DNA of 64,000 bases. Origin: Epinephelus fuscoguttatus (Eukaryota > Chordata > Actinopteri > Perciformes > Serranidae). Every line of letters starts with the position of its first letter. The first letter of the stretch is position 1. Position numbers and translations under genes: made by a program. A model generated the notes under the pieces. That model was not told where the DNA came from. It searched no databases and saw only the letters and a program-made list of their open reading frames with translations. Shown here one piece after another: positions 11,819 to 22,553 of this stretch. The stretch lies in assembly GCF_011397635.1 (NCBI RefSeq), contig NC_064759.1:12234428-12298427 (forward strand), read 5' to 3'.

Positions 11819-12402
11819 AAATTTTAGTCAGCAGATAACTGTTCACACATTCAGGTTTTAGCAGGTATGCTTTATTTTGGATCACATATATTATTTATTA
11901 AATTTAATCTCAATGTTTATTGGCAAAAAGAAAACAGACATAACATTGTTGAAATACAAGCAAAAAATGTGTATTAAGTGCATTATTTCTATGTATATGA
12001 GTAACATATATCCAGTATATCAGATCATGTGATTATTGCCCAGCCCATTTGTATAAGCCTGAACCGTAGTGCTGTGTACACATTTTCAATCAATAAGAAA
12101 GCCAAAAATGTTAAAGCAACATTCACATTTACATTCTCCATTGTCCAAAACAAAATTTACAAATTACCAACAATTACACTTATTACAATATATAGTTCTG
12201 GAGAAATCAAAGTAAATACTAAATAAATAGTTAATCTTGCCTTCTTTTCAAAATTAAACAACCATTCCCATCTTTGATCATCTGAACACTTCAGGGATTC
12301 GTCAAGCCGTTTCATGGAAAATAAGCTCACTTAAATTATCATATTGTGTACAGGACAAAGAAAATGTAGGTTTTGATAAGTGACTTTGAAAGTATTATCC
12401 TG
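11819..12402 (-). repeat. Second copy of the putative class II 3' UTR block
   Basis: This block is a close copy of 4928-5530 (small indels and scattered substitutions), including the antisense AATAAA (tttatt at 11871-11876). It sits between the alpha gene and the Harbinger element, without any beta exons upstream of it. Its 5' border meets the LINE. The short stretch 12403-12475 on the minus strand contains acaggacaccccagaggtcc, a motif common in fish DNA transposons. I infer a remnant of a deleted second beta gene. Confidence 0.5.
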
Positions 12403-12475
12403 AAGCCTCTGACCTGTCGAGGCGTGGAGACAGGACCTCTGGGGTGTCCTGTGTTGTCTGGCACCAATGCATTGC

Positions 12476-13973
12476 CGACAGATCCCCAGTCTATCATGCA
12501 TATGTATTACATAAGTTCTGTAAGAGCACTGTAAAACACAGCGTGCTGCTTTATTTTGAGCAACTTGTAATTTATTTAAATCCTTCATTGAGGCACTAGA
12601 CCAAATTGCAAAACAGTAATCGAGCTGTGACAGAACTAGTGCATTTGCAACTTGTTTGGCTATATCTTGTGGTATGAATTTTAACACTCTTTTTGCCATT
12701 GAGATCCCTCTTCCCATTTTACTCAAAATATGATCACTATGTTTAGACCAGGGGTCTGCAACCTTTGCCATTAAAAGAGCCATTTTTGACCAAAAATAAT
12801 TTGAAAAAATCTGTGTGGAGCCGCAAAACATGTTTGAGCCTTATAATCAAGGTAAATAGCCTATTAAGTCTAAATTAGCTTATACTTATGGTCTAAATAA
12901 GCATTTGTTAATATGTTTTACCACAAGGTGGACACTGTGCAGGGCACTATTAATAATTGGATTCATAGAATGAATTTCCATAGACTTCTTTTCTCAAGGC
13001 TCAAGGAGCCACTGGACAGGGGATAAAGAGCCACATGTGGCTCCAGAGCCACAGGTTGCCTACCCCTGGTTTAGACCATGTTAAATGTTGGTCAACAGTT
13101 ATACCAAGAAGTTTAGTCTCATAAATTTGTTTAACAGGAATATAATCAATTTCCAATACCAAGGAAGGTTCATCTCTCAGCAGATACCTTGACCCAATAA
13201 CAATAGATTTAGTTTTCCCCACATTCAAGACCAGTTTGTTTTTAGTTACCCATTCTGCCACTAACCTTAAATCATATTGTAACTTATTATTTAACTCCAC
13301 TGTAGACGACTCCACTGCATATACTGTACTGTATCATCTGCATACATGGCAATTTTAGTCCTATCAAGCACAAGTGGGAGATCATTCACAAAAATAGAAA
13401 ATAATAACGGTCCAAGACAACTCCCTTGAGGCACCCCACAGTCAACATATTTAATATCAGACAAACTACCATTAAAATGAACAGTTTGACTCCTGTCTGT
13501 CAAATAGCTCTCCATCAATTTCATTGCTGACAAACTAAAACCATACTGTATAAGTTTTCCTAATAACAAAAAATGGTCAATAACATCAAATGCAGCACTA
13601 AAATCAAGTAGAACGACACCCACTAATTTCCCATTATCCATGTCCATACGCCATTCATCTGTCATATGCGTCAGAGCTGTACAAGTGGAGTGTCCTGGTC
13701 TAAATGCATGTTGAAAATCACTATTTAAATTATTGATATCAAAATAATATTGAATTTGTTCAAACATAATCCTCTCCATTACTTTACCTAGAGCAGGTAA
13801 CAAAATAATCAGCTGGCAATTCGCCCCAGAGAAAGGTGCAGCAGGGTTCTTTGCTAATGGCATAACTTTGGCAGTTTTTCAATTCTGTGGGAAAACACCT
13901 TTGTCAATACATAAATTAAAAATATGACACACAGGAACAGTAATAGAGTCAGCAGCAATACTGCACTCAGGTC
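12476..13973 (-). mobile_element. LINE (non-LTR retrotransposon), 5'-truncated reverse transcriptase
   Basis: On the minus strand the frame encodes reverse transcriptase motifs in order: FRPGHSTCTALT, VVLLDFSAAFDVIDH, CGVPQGSCLGPLLFSIFVND, the catalytic YADD, then NVGKTKSIVIG and the late motif VLSQLDYCFAIW with KLQVAQNKAARC. An in-frame TGA replaces a Trp codon in the N-terminal part (about 13879), there is a frame change near 13310, and a 320-bp hAT MITE interrupts it at 12749-13068. Jockey/CR1/L2-like by motif pattern; the clade is not fixed. It is inserted between the alpha gene and the 3' UTR-like relic. Confidence 0.85.
12749..13068. mobile_element. hAT-type MITE inside the LINE
   Basis: Terminal inverted repeats caggggtctgcaacc and ggttgcctacccctg, with a perfect 8-bp target duplication gtttagac on each side (12741-12748 and 13069-13076). 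The interior carries ggagccgcaaa and gagccacatgtggctc motifs. It has no transposase. Removing it and one target copy joins the LINE frame, so it inserted after the LINE. Confidence 0.9.
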
Positions 13974-14256
13974 ACTGTTGCAAAAGAAATCTCGATCTCA
14001 GTGACATAATCGAATTGAATAAAAATTATTTTGTACATTCATAACAACATATATTAAAGCTCTATGTCCTGGAAGGTAAACAGAAACATTAATTAAAAAG
14101 AAATCTAATAAAAAGCTTCATTCATATTTTAAGGCCCTTTCATATTAGATCTGTAATTCCAAAGCACTTCTTGACATTTAGTGTCAGCGGGTGTTTGTTT
14201 ACCTGATGAAATGAGCTCAACACTCTGTTTTGCTCTCTGTATCAGTCTGACCTTGA

Positions 14257-14627
14257 TGCTGCCCCAAAGACTTTCAGTAGGCGGGAGCACTCACCTTGAC
14301 AGACAAACTCCTTCAGCCAACCAGCATAACAAAACACTGAGGAACATCTTCTTCATCACCAACAGAGCTGGTTGATAAATCAAGCTTTTGACAAATCCAG
14401 TCGGAAGAAAGGCAAAAATGTCCTTTGCTCCGAGACACTGCATACTCTTGTTCTTGTTTAATTGTTATTGGCTCTATTTCTGCAATAAATTCACTCATTG
14501 CTGTGTTTACTCTATGTTAGAGTTAGCATTTGTTTGTTTGTTTTGTTAGCGTTTTACAGCATCACCGGCGCAGATACCTCATTGGCCCTGATTGGATTTT
14601 GATTTCTGGAAAGTGTTTGGGGCAGCA
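14257..14627. mobile_element. MITE with ~19-bp inverted ends
   Basis: Ends are tgctgccccaaagactttc (14257) and gaaagtgtttggggcagca (14627), nearly perfect inverted repeats. The interior has an unremarkable 61-codon frame on the minus strand (14498-14313) with no known motif. The right edge coincides with the end of homology between the two alpha-gene 3' regions, so it probably inserted just downstream of the alpha gene. Confidence 0.65.
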
Positions 14628-14751
14628 TGAGTGATATTCATACCTGTCTCTAAACCAATTCACGTGTTAGAAGACAATAAACAGTGCACTCCAAAATGAT
14701 TGTTGTAAATTTCATCAACTTCATGTGTATGATATCTCTCAAACAGAGATG

Positions 14752-15891
14752 TTACCGTCCATGGTGTCCTTTAACCATTAAAAATGTTCCAGCTGCGACT
14801 CCCAACAAACCCACAGCCAGACCCACTCCACAGTAAACATCTGGTCCCACACTACTGTCATGACTAAAGTCAGGTTCTGTGAAGGAACGTGAGAAAACAT
14901 CATTACATTCACAAATCATTGTATTATTTCTATATTTAAGTGGCTTCTTAAGATAAATCAATCACCCCAGATCCTTGTTTGAGGCCTGTCCAGGGCCATG
15001 TGCTCCACAGTGCAGCTGTAAATGTCCCCATCCCTCGGTGTGAATGTCAGGGTGGAGAACTGATGAAAGGTCTGATCATTATTGAGATAATATCGACTGA
15101 GTGACGCCCCCTCCGACACTGGAAGACCATTTCTGGTCCAGGTGACTTTGATCTCAGGTGGGTAGAAATGATTCACAAAGCAGATGAGGCTGTTTTCAAC
15201 TCCCAGCTCAACTTCCTCTGAAGAGTAGACGATGCTCTCAGGGGGGTCTTTAGTGGGTCAAAAGACAATTAAAAAACATCATCAGTATCTTAGCAGTCAC
15301 GTCACAACAGAGAGAAATGTTGGGTGCAGGTTATTTTACCTGTTTGTTCGGGCGGGTTTTTCTCCTCTGCTTTGGCGATTGCCACAAGTGCTGAACATGA
15401 TTTCTTGCCTTTCTTGGCATTCCTATATTCATGTTCACTGTCAAATAGTTTACTTGGGTCGTCCACAAGAAATCTGGGCACAGTGTAAACAAGCTCATCT
15501 CTGTCAAAATCGGCATACAAAAACTCCTCATCATCAACCTCAAACTCAACTTCAGTTGTCCCATTGTAGAAGCAGCCCACAATAACAAAAGTGTCATGGC
15601 GAACTAAAAAACAATAAAGAATAAAAGAGAGAAGGAAAATGATAAATGCATCGGTATAAACATAACGACAAATAGATCTAGCAAGTCACTCCTGTTGGAT
15701 TTTCTCACAGGCATTTGTATTTTCCTCAGAAACTTTGAACACTACAGAAAGGTATCTGTGAGTATTTGTGCTACTAGGACAAAGTAGTAAATTTGAAATG
15801 TATTCTTACTTTGTGAGAAGACACAGATGCTGTTGATCATCAGGATTACAAGAGCTAAGCACTTCATGTCCGGGCTGCAGATCTTCATCAT
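14752..15891 (-). CDS. MHC class II alpha chain
   Basis: Alpha subunit of the class II heterodimer, partner of the beta chain, at the surface of antigen-presenting cells. Exons on the minus strand: 15891-15810 (signal peptide; a second Met at 15867 gives a tighter MKCLALVILM leader), 15603-15340 (alpha-1 domain with Cys in VGCFYNG and in KKSCSAL, the pair typical of teleost alpha chains, N-glycosylation site NGT), 15247-14966 (alpha-2 immunoglobulin domain, Cys in NSLICFVNHFYPP and in YSCTVEH, ending RIWG) and 14876-14752 (connecting peptide, Gly-patterned membrane helix GVGLAVGLLGVAAG, short tail KGHHGR, stop). All introns are GT-AG, phase 1, and the total is 250 residues, the usual size. 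The exon 3 donor gtgattg is weak but is the same in the second copy. The paralogue is at 22.6-23.4 kb. Confidence 0.93.
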
Positions 15892-16292
15892 TGGAGACTC
15901 TGGAGAATCTGCACTTCATACATGTGATGACATAACCAGATAAAGCGCAAATCAGAAACTGAAGGAAGTTAGATTTCGAGCCATTGTGAATTTTCAGTAA
16001 CCTGTATCAATGTATCTGTATCAGAAGTATCAGGCTGTCGGAATTCTAAACAAATTCTTTGGTAGGCAAAGGAGCTTCCTTGTTATGTCAATTTTGATGG
16101 CAACACAGCCGTTCTAACCTGTGGAGCAGGTTCTGTAAATCTGGCAGGGATTTAAATGCAAGTGTACATAAGCAGTGCAGATGTTTTGATTTTTGAAATC
16201 AGTCTTGTTTTTTAATTTCAAATAACTAAATCATGTAATCCACACATTCACAGTCTCCCAACCCTTCAACAAATATTGCATTGTTATGTGTA

Positions 16293-17911
16293 TGTGGCAA
16301 CACGAGGGATGGAGGGAGATGACGGTTACCAAGTTATTGGTGAATATTAATATTAATTAGTCCACCAGGACAAGCCGGACAACGCCACCTTGGGAGTTTC
16401 GCCCAAGGAAATAGTTAAATCTACAATACCCCAAATAAGGCACTCAGGTTCGCTCTACAGTGAGGAGGAGGAGACGTGTTTCCAGGTTAAGAAAAATCAA
16501 TTCTTGGGGCGTCGGTGGCTTAGTGGTAGAGCAGGCACCCCATGTGCAAGGCTGTTGCCGCAGCGGCCCGGGTTTGACCCCAGCCTGTGGCCCTTTGCTG
16601 CATGTCACTCCCTCTCTCTCTCCCCCTTTCACACTTCACTATCCTATCAATTAAAGGTCAAAAAATACCCTAAAAAAATATCTTGGAAAAAAAAAGAAAA
16701 ATCAATTCTTTATTACAAAATACTTTGCTAAAAAAAACAATAGATGCACCGTCCACACAGGGATGTAAATAAAGGGGGACCTTTAAGTATTGAGGCTTAC
16801 CGGCATGGAGATGGGTCGACAAGGGTGTGAGGGATCCAACGAAAAATAAGGTCACCCCAGTCACACGTGACAGCCAGCCACACACACACTTTAGTGAAGA
16901 GAAAACCAGGACCAGGTTACGCACAGCACACCAAAAAAAGAGGGGAAGCCACCACCCAGGACACCAGGACCACCACCGTCGGCTCTCAGCAACTGAAGGG
17001 GGAAGAGGGAAATAAAATTAATGGGGGTTGCGCTCAGAAATGACCATAAACAAAAACAACCAAATAAACAGTCAAAAACAAACCTTAAATAAACCAAACT
17101 TGTAAGGTTGGCAGTCAAGAGATTACAAATTAACCAAAAACCCAAATAAACAAATATAAACTGCCAAAAACAAGTTAGGTAACAAAATAAATCAAAATAC
17201 CACAAATCAATATTCATGTCAAGAAACCCAAAATTCACAAAAATCAGGAATTAAATAAGATACGTCACCAGCCACAGAAATGACCACAATGCAACTTAAC
17301 CAAAACAATGCATAACTGTCTTAAACTCAAAGAAAATGTAACAAAACAAAATCAGAGATCCAGACAAGATTAAGTGAAGGCGAACCCCACAGTTCACATG
17401 CACACACACACTTTAAATAAACCAAATTAAAATCTCACTAAAGGCTGAACTTGACAGCGACAACAATTGCCATCAGGCTAACTTACCGATCGGGTGGTGT
17501 TTGATCACCTGAGCGAGCGCGGAGGAGAGCTCGCGCTGTACAGCCGCGGGAGGAGGACAGTCAGACAGCTCGGGAGAACGGTGCGTGACTCATTAACGTC
17601 GGCCCAGGACAGCAATACAGGAAGCTACATACAAACACACCGTCTAATTAAATTGTGAGTCAAACGGCCAGATTTCCACACGCGTACAGGCAGCTACTAC
17701 CACATTACCTGCGCAGGTAGCGCAGCGGGTAAAGGAAGCGAGGCGACCGGGAAGTGGGCGGTCTCGGAGCCAAAGAGCAAGAACGAGTCAGGATGAACAC
17801 AGCCTCCTCATGTAGAGTGCCCTCATGTGGTGATTGGCTATAGAGTGGAGATGAGAGCAAGGCAGCACGCTCTCGCATTAAGGGCGGGGATGAGCATCTC
17901 ACCCTGCTACA
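16293..17911. mobile_element. Possible solo-LTR-like element containing a SINE
   Basis: The segment begins TGTGGCA (16293) and ends TGCTACA (17911), i.e. TG...CA termini with a short imperfect inverted end, and is flanked by tgta on both sides (16289-16292 and 17912-17915). The interior has an A-rich part (17030-17400) and a CpG-rich part (17480-17900), with no gag or pol motif. A 4-bp match could be chance, so the LTR reading is tentative. No gene is seen here. Confidence 0.3.
16509..16690 (+). mobile_element. tRNA-derived SINE
   Basis: The head is tRNA-like: box A ggcttagtggtagagc near 16518 and box B gggtttgaccc near 16570. A ctctctctctcccccttt tract follows, then a caattaaaggtc segment and an A-rich end. 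This is a standard tRNA-SINE layout in percomorph fish. It is not a functional tRNA gene because the anticodon and 3' stems do not fold properly. Confidence 0.8.
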
Positions 17912-17913
17912 TG

Positions 17914-19857
17914 TACATAAACAGAACAAAAATTTAAATGCAACACTTTTGTTTGCTTCCATTTTTTCATGGGTCTAGTGACCACTTTTCTTTTTCCAAG
18001 ACAATCCATCCACCTGACAGGTGTGGCACGTCAAGATGTTTATTAAACAGCATCATTACAACACGTGTGCCTTTGGATGGTCACGATAAAAGGCCACTCC
18101 AAAATGTGCAGTCTCATCACACAACACAATGCAACAGATGTCACTAGTTTTGAGAGGGGGATGCCATTGGCATTCTGACTGCAGGAATGTCCATCAGAGC
18201 TGTAGCCTGAGAACTGAATGTTCATTTCACTGCTGGAAGCCGTCTACAGGAATTTGGCAGAACATCCAACCGGCCATGCGTTGTCATGATCTAATATAAG
18301 GGTCATGGTGATGAATAGCTCGGCAATGGGTCTTGCGATTTGCACATTGCCATTTTGTCGAGTGGGACATGCTCCTGGATCAACATCCCACATCATGTTC
18401 CTGGACCAACACTTTGACCAACCAATCACAGCCCTCTGACATCATCAGTGTGCTGCTCCTGTGCTTCCTTCAAAATTTCTTTGTGCTTCTTCAGAGTGAA
18501 GCTAGTTTTCCAAATTTAAGTTAGTACAAATGAATGAAATCCGCACTACCATTAACCAAAACCAGTAGGCCAGAATATTAGCGAGTTAGCTTGCTAACTA
18601 GGAAGGCTATGCCAACAAGTAAGCTTGCCAACAGACTAAAATATTGTTCACTAACAAAGATTGTGAATAATATCATTTTTCAGTTGCAAAGCCTATTAGA
18701 AACTCTTGCAAATGATAGTTTTAAATTGGCATTGAAAATGGAGGAAAAATGTGTCCAGGTCTTTGAAACTGCAAAATGACATTATCTTTACTCTTTATGA
18801 TAATGAACAATATTTTAGCCTACTGGTAAGCTTACTTGTTAGCATAGCCTTCCTAATCAGCAAACTAACTCGCTAATATTCTAGTCTATTGGGAAGTTTA
18901 TTTGTAAGCATAGCCGACCTAGTTAGCAAGCTAACTCTAACTCTGCAGTAGCTTATACGATTTTTGGAAAATTAGCTTAGTTCTAAAGACGCACAAATTT
19001 TAAACGAAGCGCAGGAACAGCACACTGATGATGTCAGTGGGCTGTGATTGGTTGTTTGCAATGTTGGTCCAGGCACGCGATATGGGATGTTAATCCAGAC
19101 GTGTGTCCTACTCCACAAAATCACATCATGCCTCAGGATTTCATCACAGTATGCTGTGTATTCAATTGTTCGTTGTCCATAGCTTATGCCAGCCCACACC
19201 ATAACCGCACTGCCGCAGTATTGGCATTAGAAAACTACTCACCTGCACAATGCCATACACGCTGTCTGCTGTCTCCTCGGTACGGTGTAAAAACCAGGAT
19301 TTATCTGTGAAGAGAACACCTCTCCAAAGTGTCAGATGCCATTGACGGTGAGCAGTTGGCCACTCAAGTCAGTTACAACGACAAATTGCAGTCAGGTCAA
19401 GACCCTGGTGAGGACGATAAGCATGCAAATGAGCTTCCCTGAGGACTTTGGAGATGTCTTATGGTTGTGAAATAAACATTCAGTTCACGGGCAACAGCTC
19501 TGGTGGACATTCCTGCAGTCAGCATGCCAATGGCACGCTGCCTCAAAACCTGAAACATCTGCGGCATTGTGTTGTGTGATCAAACTGCACATTTAGAGTG
19601 GCCTTTTATTCTGACCAGCCCAGGGCACACTTGTGTAGTAATGATGCTGTTTCTTGTTATGCCACACCTGTCGGGTGGATGGATTATCTTGGAAAGGGAG
19701 AAGTACTCACTGACACAGATTATAACAAATTTGTGACCACAATTTGAGAGACATTTATCTGTTAAGTGCATTTTAAAAGCCTGAGATCTTTAACTTAAGC
19801 ATGTGAAAAATGGGAGCAAAAACAAAATTGTTGCATTTGAAAGTGTAAGTGTAGATA
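17914..19857 (-). mobile_element. Tc1/mariner-like transposon A, decayed
   Basis: Long inverted ends face each other: aatgcaacacttttgtttgc and aatccatccacctgacagg on the left, with mirror copies around 19670 and 19835 on the right. On the minus strand the right half still encodes Tc1 transposase pieces, the clearest being MVWAGISYGQRT with YCDEILR (19202-19110). Stops and frameshifts are frequent. The centre is replaced by a 770-bp palindromic insertion (18352-19121). Confidence 0.85.
18352..19121. mobile_element. Fold-back element with ~110-bp arms nested in transposon A
   Basis: The left arm 18352-18470 (attttgtcgagtgggacatg onward, with accaatcacagccc and ctgacatcatcagtgtgctg) is mirrored by 19010-19121 (cactgatgatgtcagtgggc, ctgtgattggttg, ending acaaaat). 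The middle has further short inverted gctaact/agttagc stretches. No protein-coding frame is recognised. Confidence 0.7.
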
Positions 19858-19859
19858 TA

Positions 19860-21303
19860 CAACCCTAATTCTGAAAATGTTGCGCTGCTTAAAACGTAAA
19901 TAAAAACACAATGCAATGATTTGTAAATCCTCTTGACCTATATTCAGTTGAATACAGTACAAAGGCAAGATATTTAATGATCAAACTGACAAATATATCT
20001 GTTTTTTTAAATATACACTCAATGTGAATGTGATGCCTGCAGCATGTTTCAAAAAGGTTGGGACAGGAGCATGTTTACCACTGTGTTACATCACCCTTTC
20101 TTTTAACAACACTCAGTAAGCATTTGAAAACCAAGGAAATTAATTGTTCAAGTTTTGAAAGTGAAAGTCTTTCCCATTCTTGCTTGATGTACAACTTTAG
20201 CTGCCTTACAGTCTGGGGTCTCTGTTGTCATATTTTGCGCTTCATAATGCATCACACATTTTCAGTGGGAGACAGGTCTGGACTGTAGGCAGGATACTCC
20301 AGTACCTGCACTCCTTTAATGCGAAGACACGCTGCTGTAATGTGCAGAATATGGCTTTGCATTGTCTCGCTAGAATACACAGGGGCGCCCCTGAAAAGCG
20401 TCATCTTTGGCAGCATATGTTGCTCCGAAACCTGTATGTCCCTTTAAGCCTTCAGAGATGTGCAAGTTACTCATGATACCATGGGCACTAACACACCCCC
20501 ATACCATCACTGATGCTGGCTTTGAACTTTGAGCTGGTAACAATCTGGACGGCCCTTTTGTCCCTGATTTCCAAAAACAATTTGAAATGTGGACTCGTCA
20601 GACCACAGAACACCTTTTCACCTTGTGTCAGTCCATTTCAGATGAGCTCAGACACAGAGATGTCTGCAGTGTCTCTAGATGTTGTTGGTATATGTTTTTT
20701 TCTTTTGCTTTTTCTTTAACTGACAGTGGTTTTCCAATGAGTTCCTGAGCCTGTGTGGTAATATCCTTTATCCAATCATGTCAGTATTTAATACAGAGCC
20801 GTCTGAGGGGTTAAAGGTCATGGCCATGAAGTATTGGTTTTCAGCTTTGCCCCTTATGTGCTGACTCTGAATCTTTCAATGATATTATTGATTGTAAGAT
20901 AGTGAAATTCTAAATTTCTTGCAATTGTGCTTTGAGAAATGTTGTTCTTAAACTGTTGGACTATTTAACATGCAGTTTTTCAAAAAGCGGTGAACCTCCC
21001 GCTGTCCTCGCTTTTTGAGGATGCCCCATCATACCCAGTCATGACACTATCATCTGTCAGCAGTTAACCTGTTTACCTGTGAGGCGTTCCAAGCAGGTGC
21101 TTTCTGAGCATTCAGCAACCTCCCCAGTCTTTTGTTGCCCCTGTCCCAACTTTTTTGGAGCATGTTGCAGGCAACAAATTCAGATGAGTGTATATTTACA
21201 AATACCAATAAAGTTAATCGGTCTGAACATTAAATATATTGTCTTTGTGTTGTATTCAGTTGAATGTAGGTCGAAAAGATTTGCTTTTTTGGAAGTGGGG
21301 TTG
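19860..21303 (-). mobile_element. Tc1/mariner-like transposon B, decayed
   Basis: Flanked by TA on both sides (19858-19859, 21304-21305), with long inverted ends starting caaccctaattct and ending ggaagtggggttg. On the minus strand the interior matches a Tc1 transposase in several broken pieces: the VWRIMKRK-type region near 20260, the QGRPC-type region near 20390 and a VMVWGC-type region near 20500, all with stops. It lies directly next to transposon A in the same orientation. Confidence 0.8.
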
Positions 21304-21329
21304 TACAGTATATAATTATTTTTTTTTGA

Positions 21330-22090
21330 ATCACTTCCTGAGGCTAGAAACGTTGAACCATCTTGTGTCTCACAAAAAAAAAAAAAAGAAATAAAAAAAT
21401 AAGGTTAGTGAAAAAATTAGTTTAATCTTGTAAAACAAAGTTGTGTAGATCGTGATCCCAGATTAGGAAACACTAACCTATGTATTAAAGGTTGTCGCAT
21501 TTTCGCAATTAACATTTGCTGCTGTGAGGAGAGATGGTGGTTGGTTGTTATTGTTTTATCAAAGTGTCTCATACCTAGGTGACAGGAGATTGGCATCTCA
21601 TCTATTTTTACTGCTAAAGGAGATTAATCCACTGCATAAGTGTCTCAGTAATACAAGTAAAAACAAACAGAAAGATTTTCAAAAAAGGAAGAACAGAAGA
21701 CTGCTTTAGTTAAAATGGGTTCAAATTTCATGATGCATCATGTGACAGGAAGTGACAATTTCATCTGAACTTCTTCCTCAAATTAGAAATGAAAGGGTAC
21801 AAGAATGCAACCTGAGAGAGAAAGTTGCATAAGAACAGGTAACATGATTTTATAACCAAACTTCTCTGTCAGGTTTTTTTTTCTTACATCAAAAGAAATT
21901 TGTTATGTTGGACTGTCGGCGATGGAGGTCTGTAGATGCAAGCAGGAGGAAGAGGCTTTTCTGGAGCATGAAGGTAACCACAGATACATGAATGTCACAC
22001 AACTTGGGTCATTCAAGGACAACAAAAATGTAAAGTAATATTTAAACAGTTCAGATGCAGAGTGAGACGAAACAAAGAGTGAGGGCATTT
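21330..22090. repeat. Duplicated flank of the alpha pseudogene, copy 1
   Basis: This segment matches 23490-24325 in the same order: the gaaacgttga/gaaacgctgg motif, a segment ending aggtaacatgat(t/g)ttataa, then aggtctgtagatg with gcaggaggaagaggct, and finally aacaacaaaaatg with ttcagatgcagagtgagac. Identity looks moderate (about three quarters) with several indels. The two copies bracket the broken alpha gene, so a tandem duplication made this part of the cluster. No intact exon is visible in it. Confidence 0.65.
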
Positions 22091-22553
22091 AAAAAAGAGG
22101 ACTGATCAGGAGACAGGACAGTGAACATTTCCTCTTCAAATCAGTGACTACTTTTATGTTTATGGTCCCTAGTTGCTTATGAATTCAGCATTTCTTTAAT
22201 AAGAGGAACAATGTGTTATTTCCTCCCTCAAAACTTTTGTCGTTTCGTTTTAAAGTTAAACATAATCTTGCATATGTACAGTATATTAAGATGTGTTCAC
22301 ATGTAAATGACAAGCTGAATTATAGTTTACAATCTGTTTTCTTTGTGCATGGTGAGAAAATATTTGTTTGAACAGTGTAAATTTTCCACAACTAAACATG
22401 TCATTCGATTCGTTCTTGAATGAGCCACAGCAGGCCTGATATTCACACCTCCCTCTAAACCAAATCACGGTTTAGAAGACAATAAATAGTGCACTTCAAA
22501 ATGATCGTTGTCTTCATCATCATCATCAATTTCATCTCTCTCAAACAGAGATG

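Noticed and set aside
15940-15960. Y-box-like aaatcag (minus strand ctgattt) upstream of the alpha gene
   Set aside because: It differs from the ctgattgg consensus at a key position and no X box at the right spacing was found, so it is not reported as a class II promoter element.
16518-16585. Possible tRNA gene (box A and box B spacing)
   Set aside because: The boxes belong to a tRNA-derived SINE with a pyrimidine-rich body and A-rich tail; no convincing cloverleaf.
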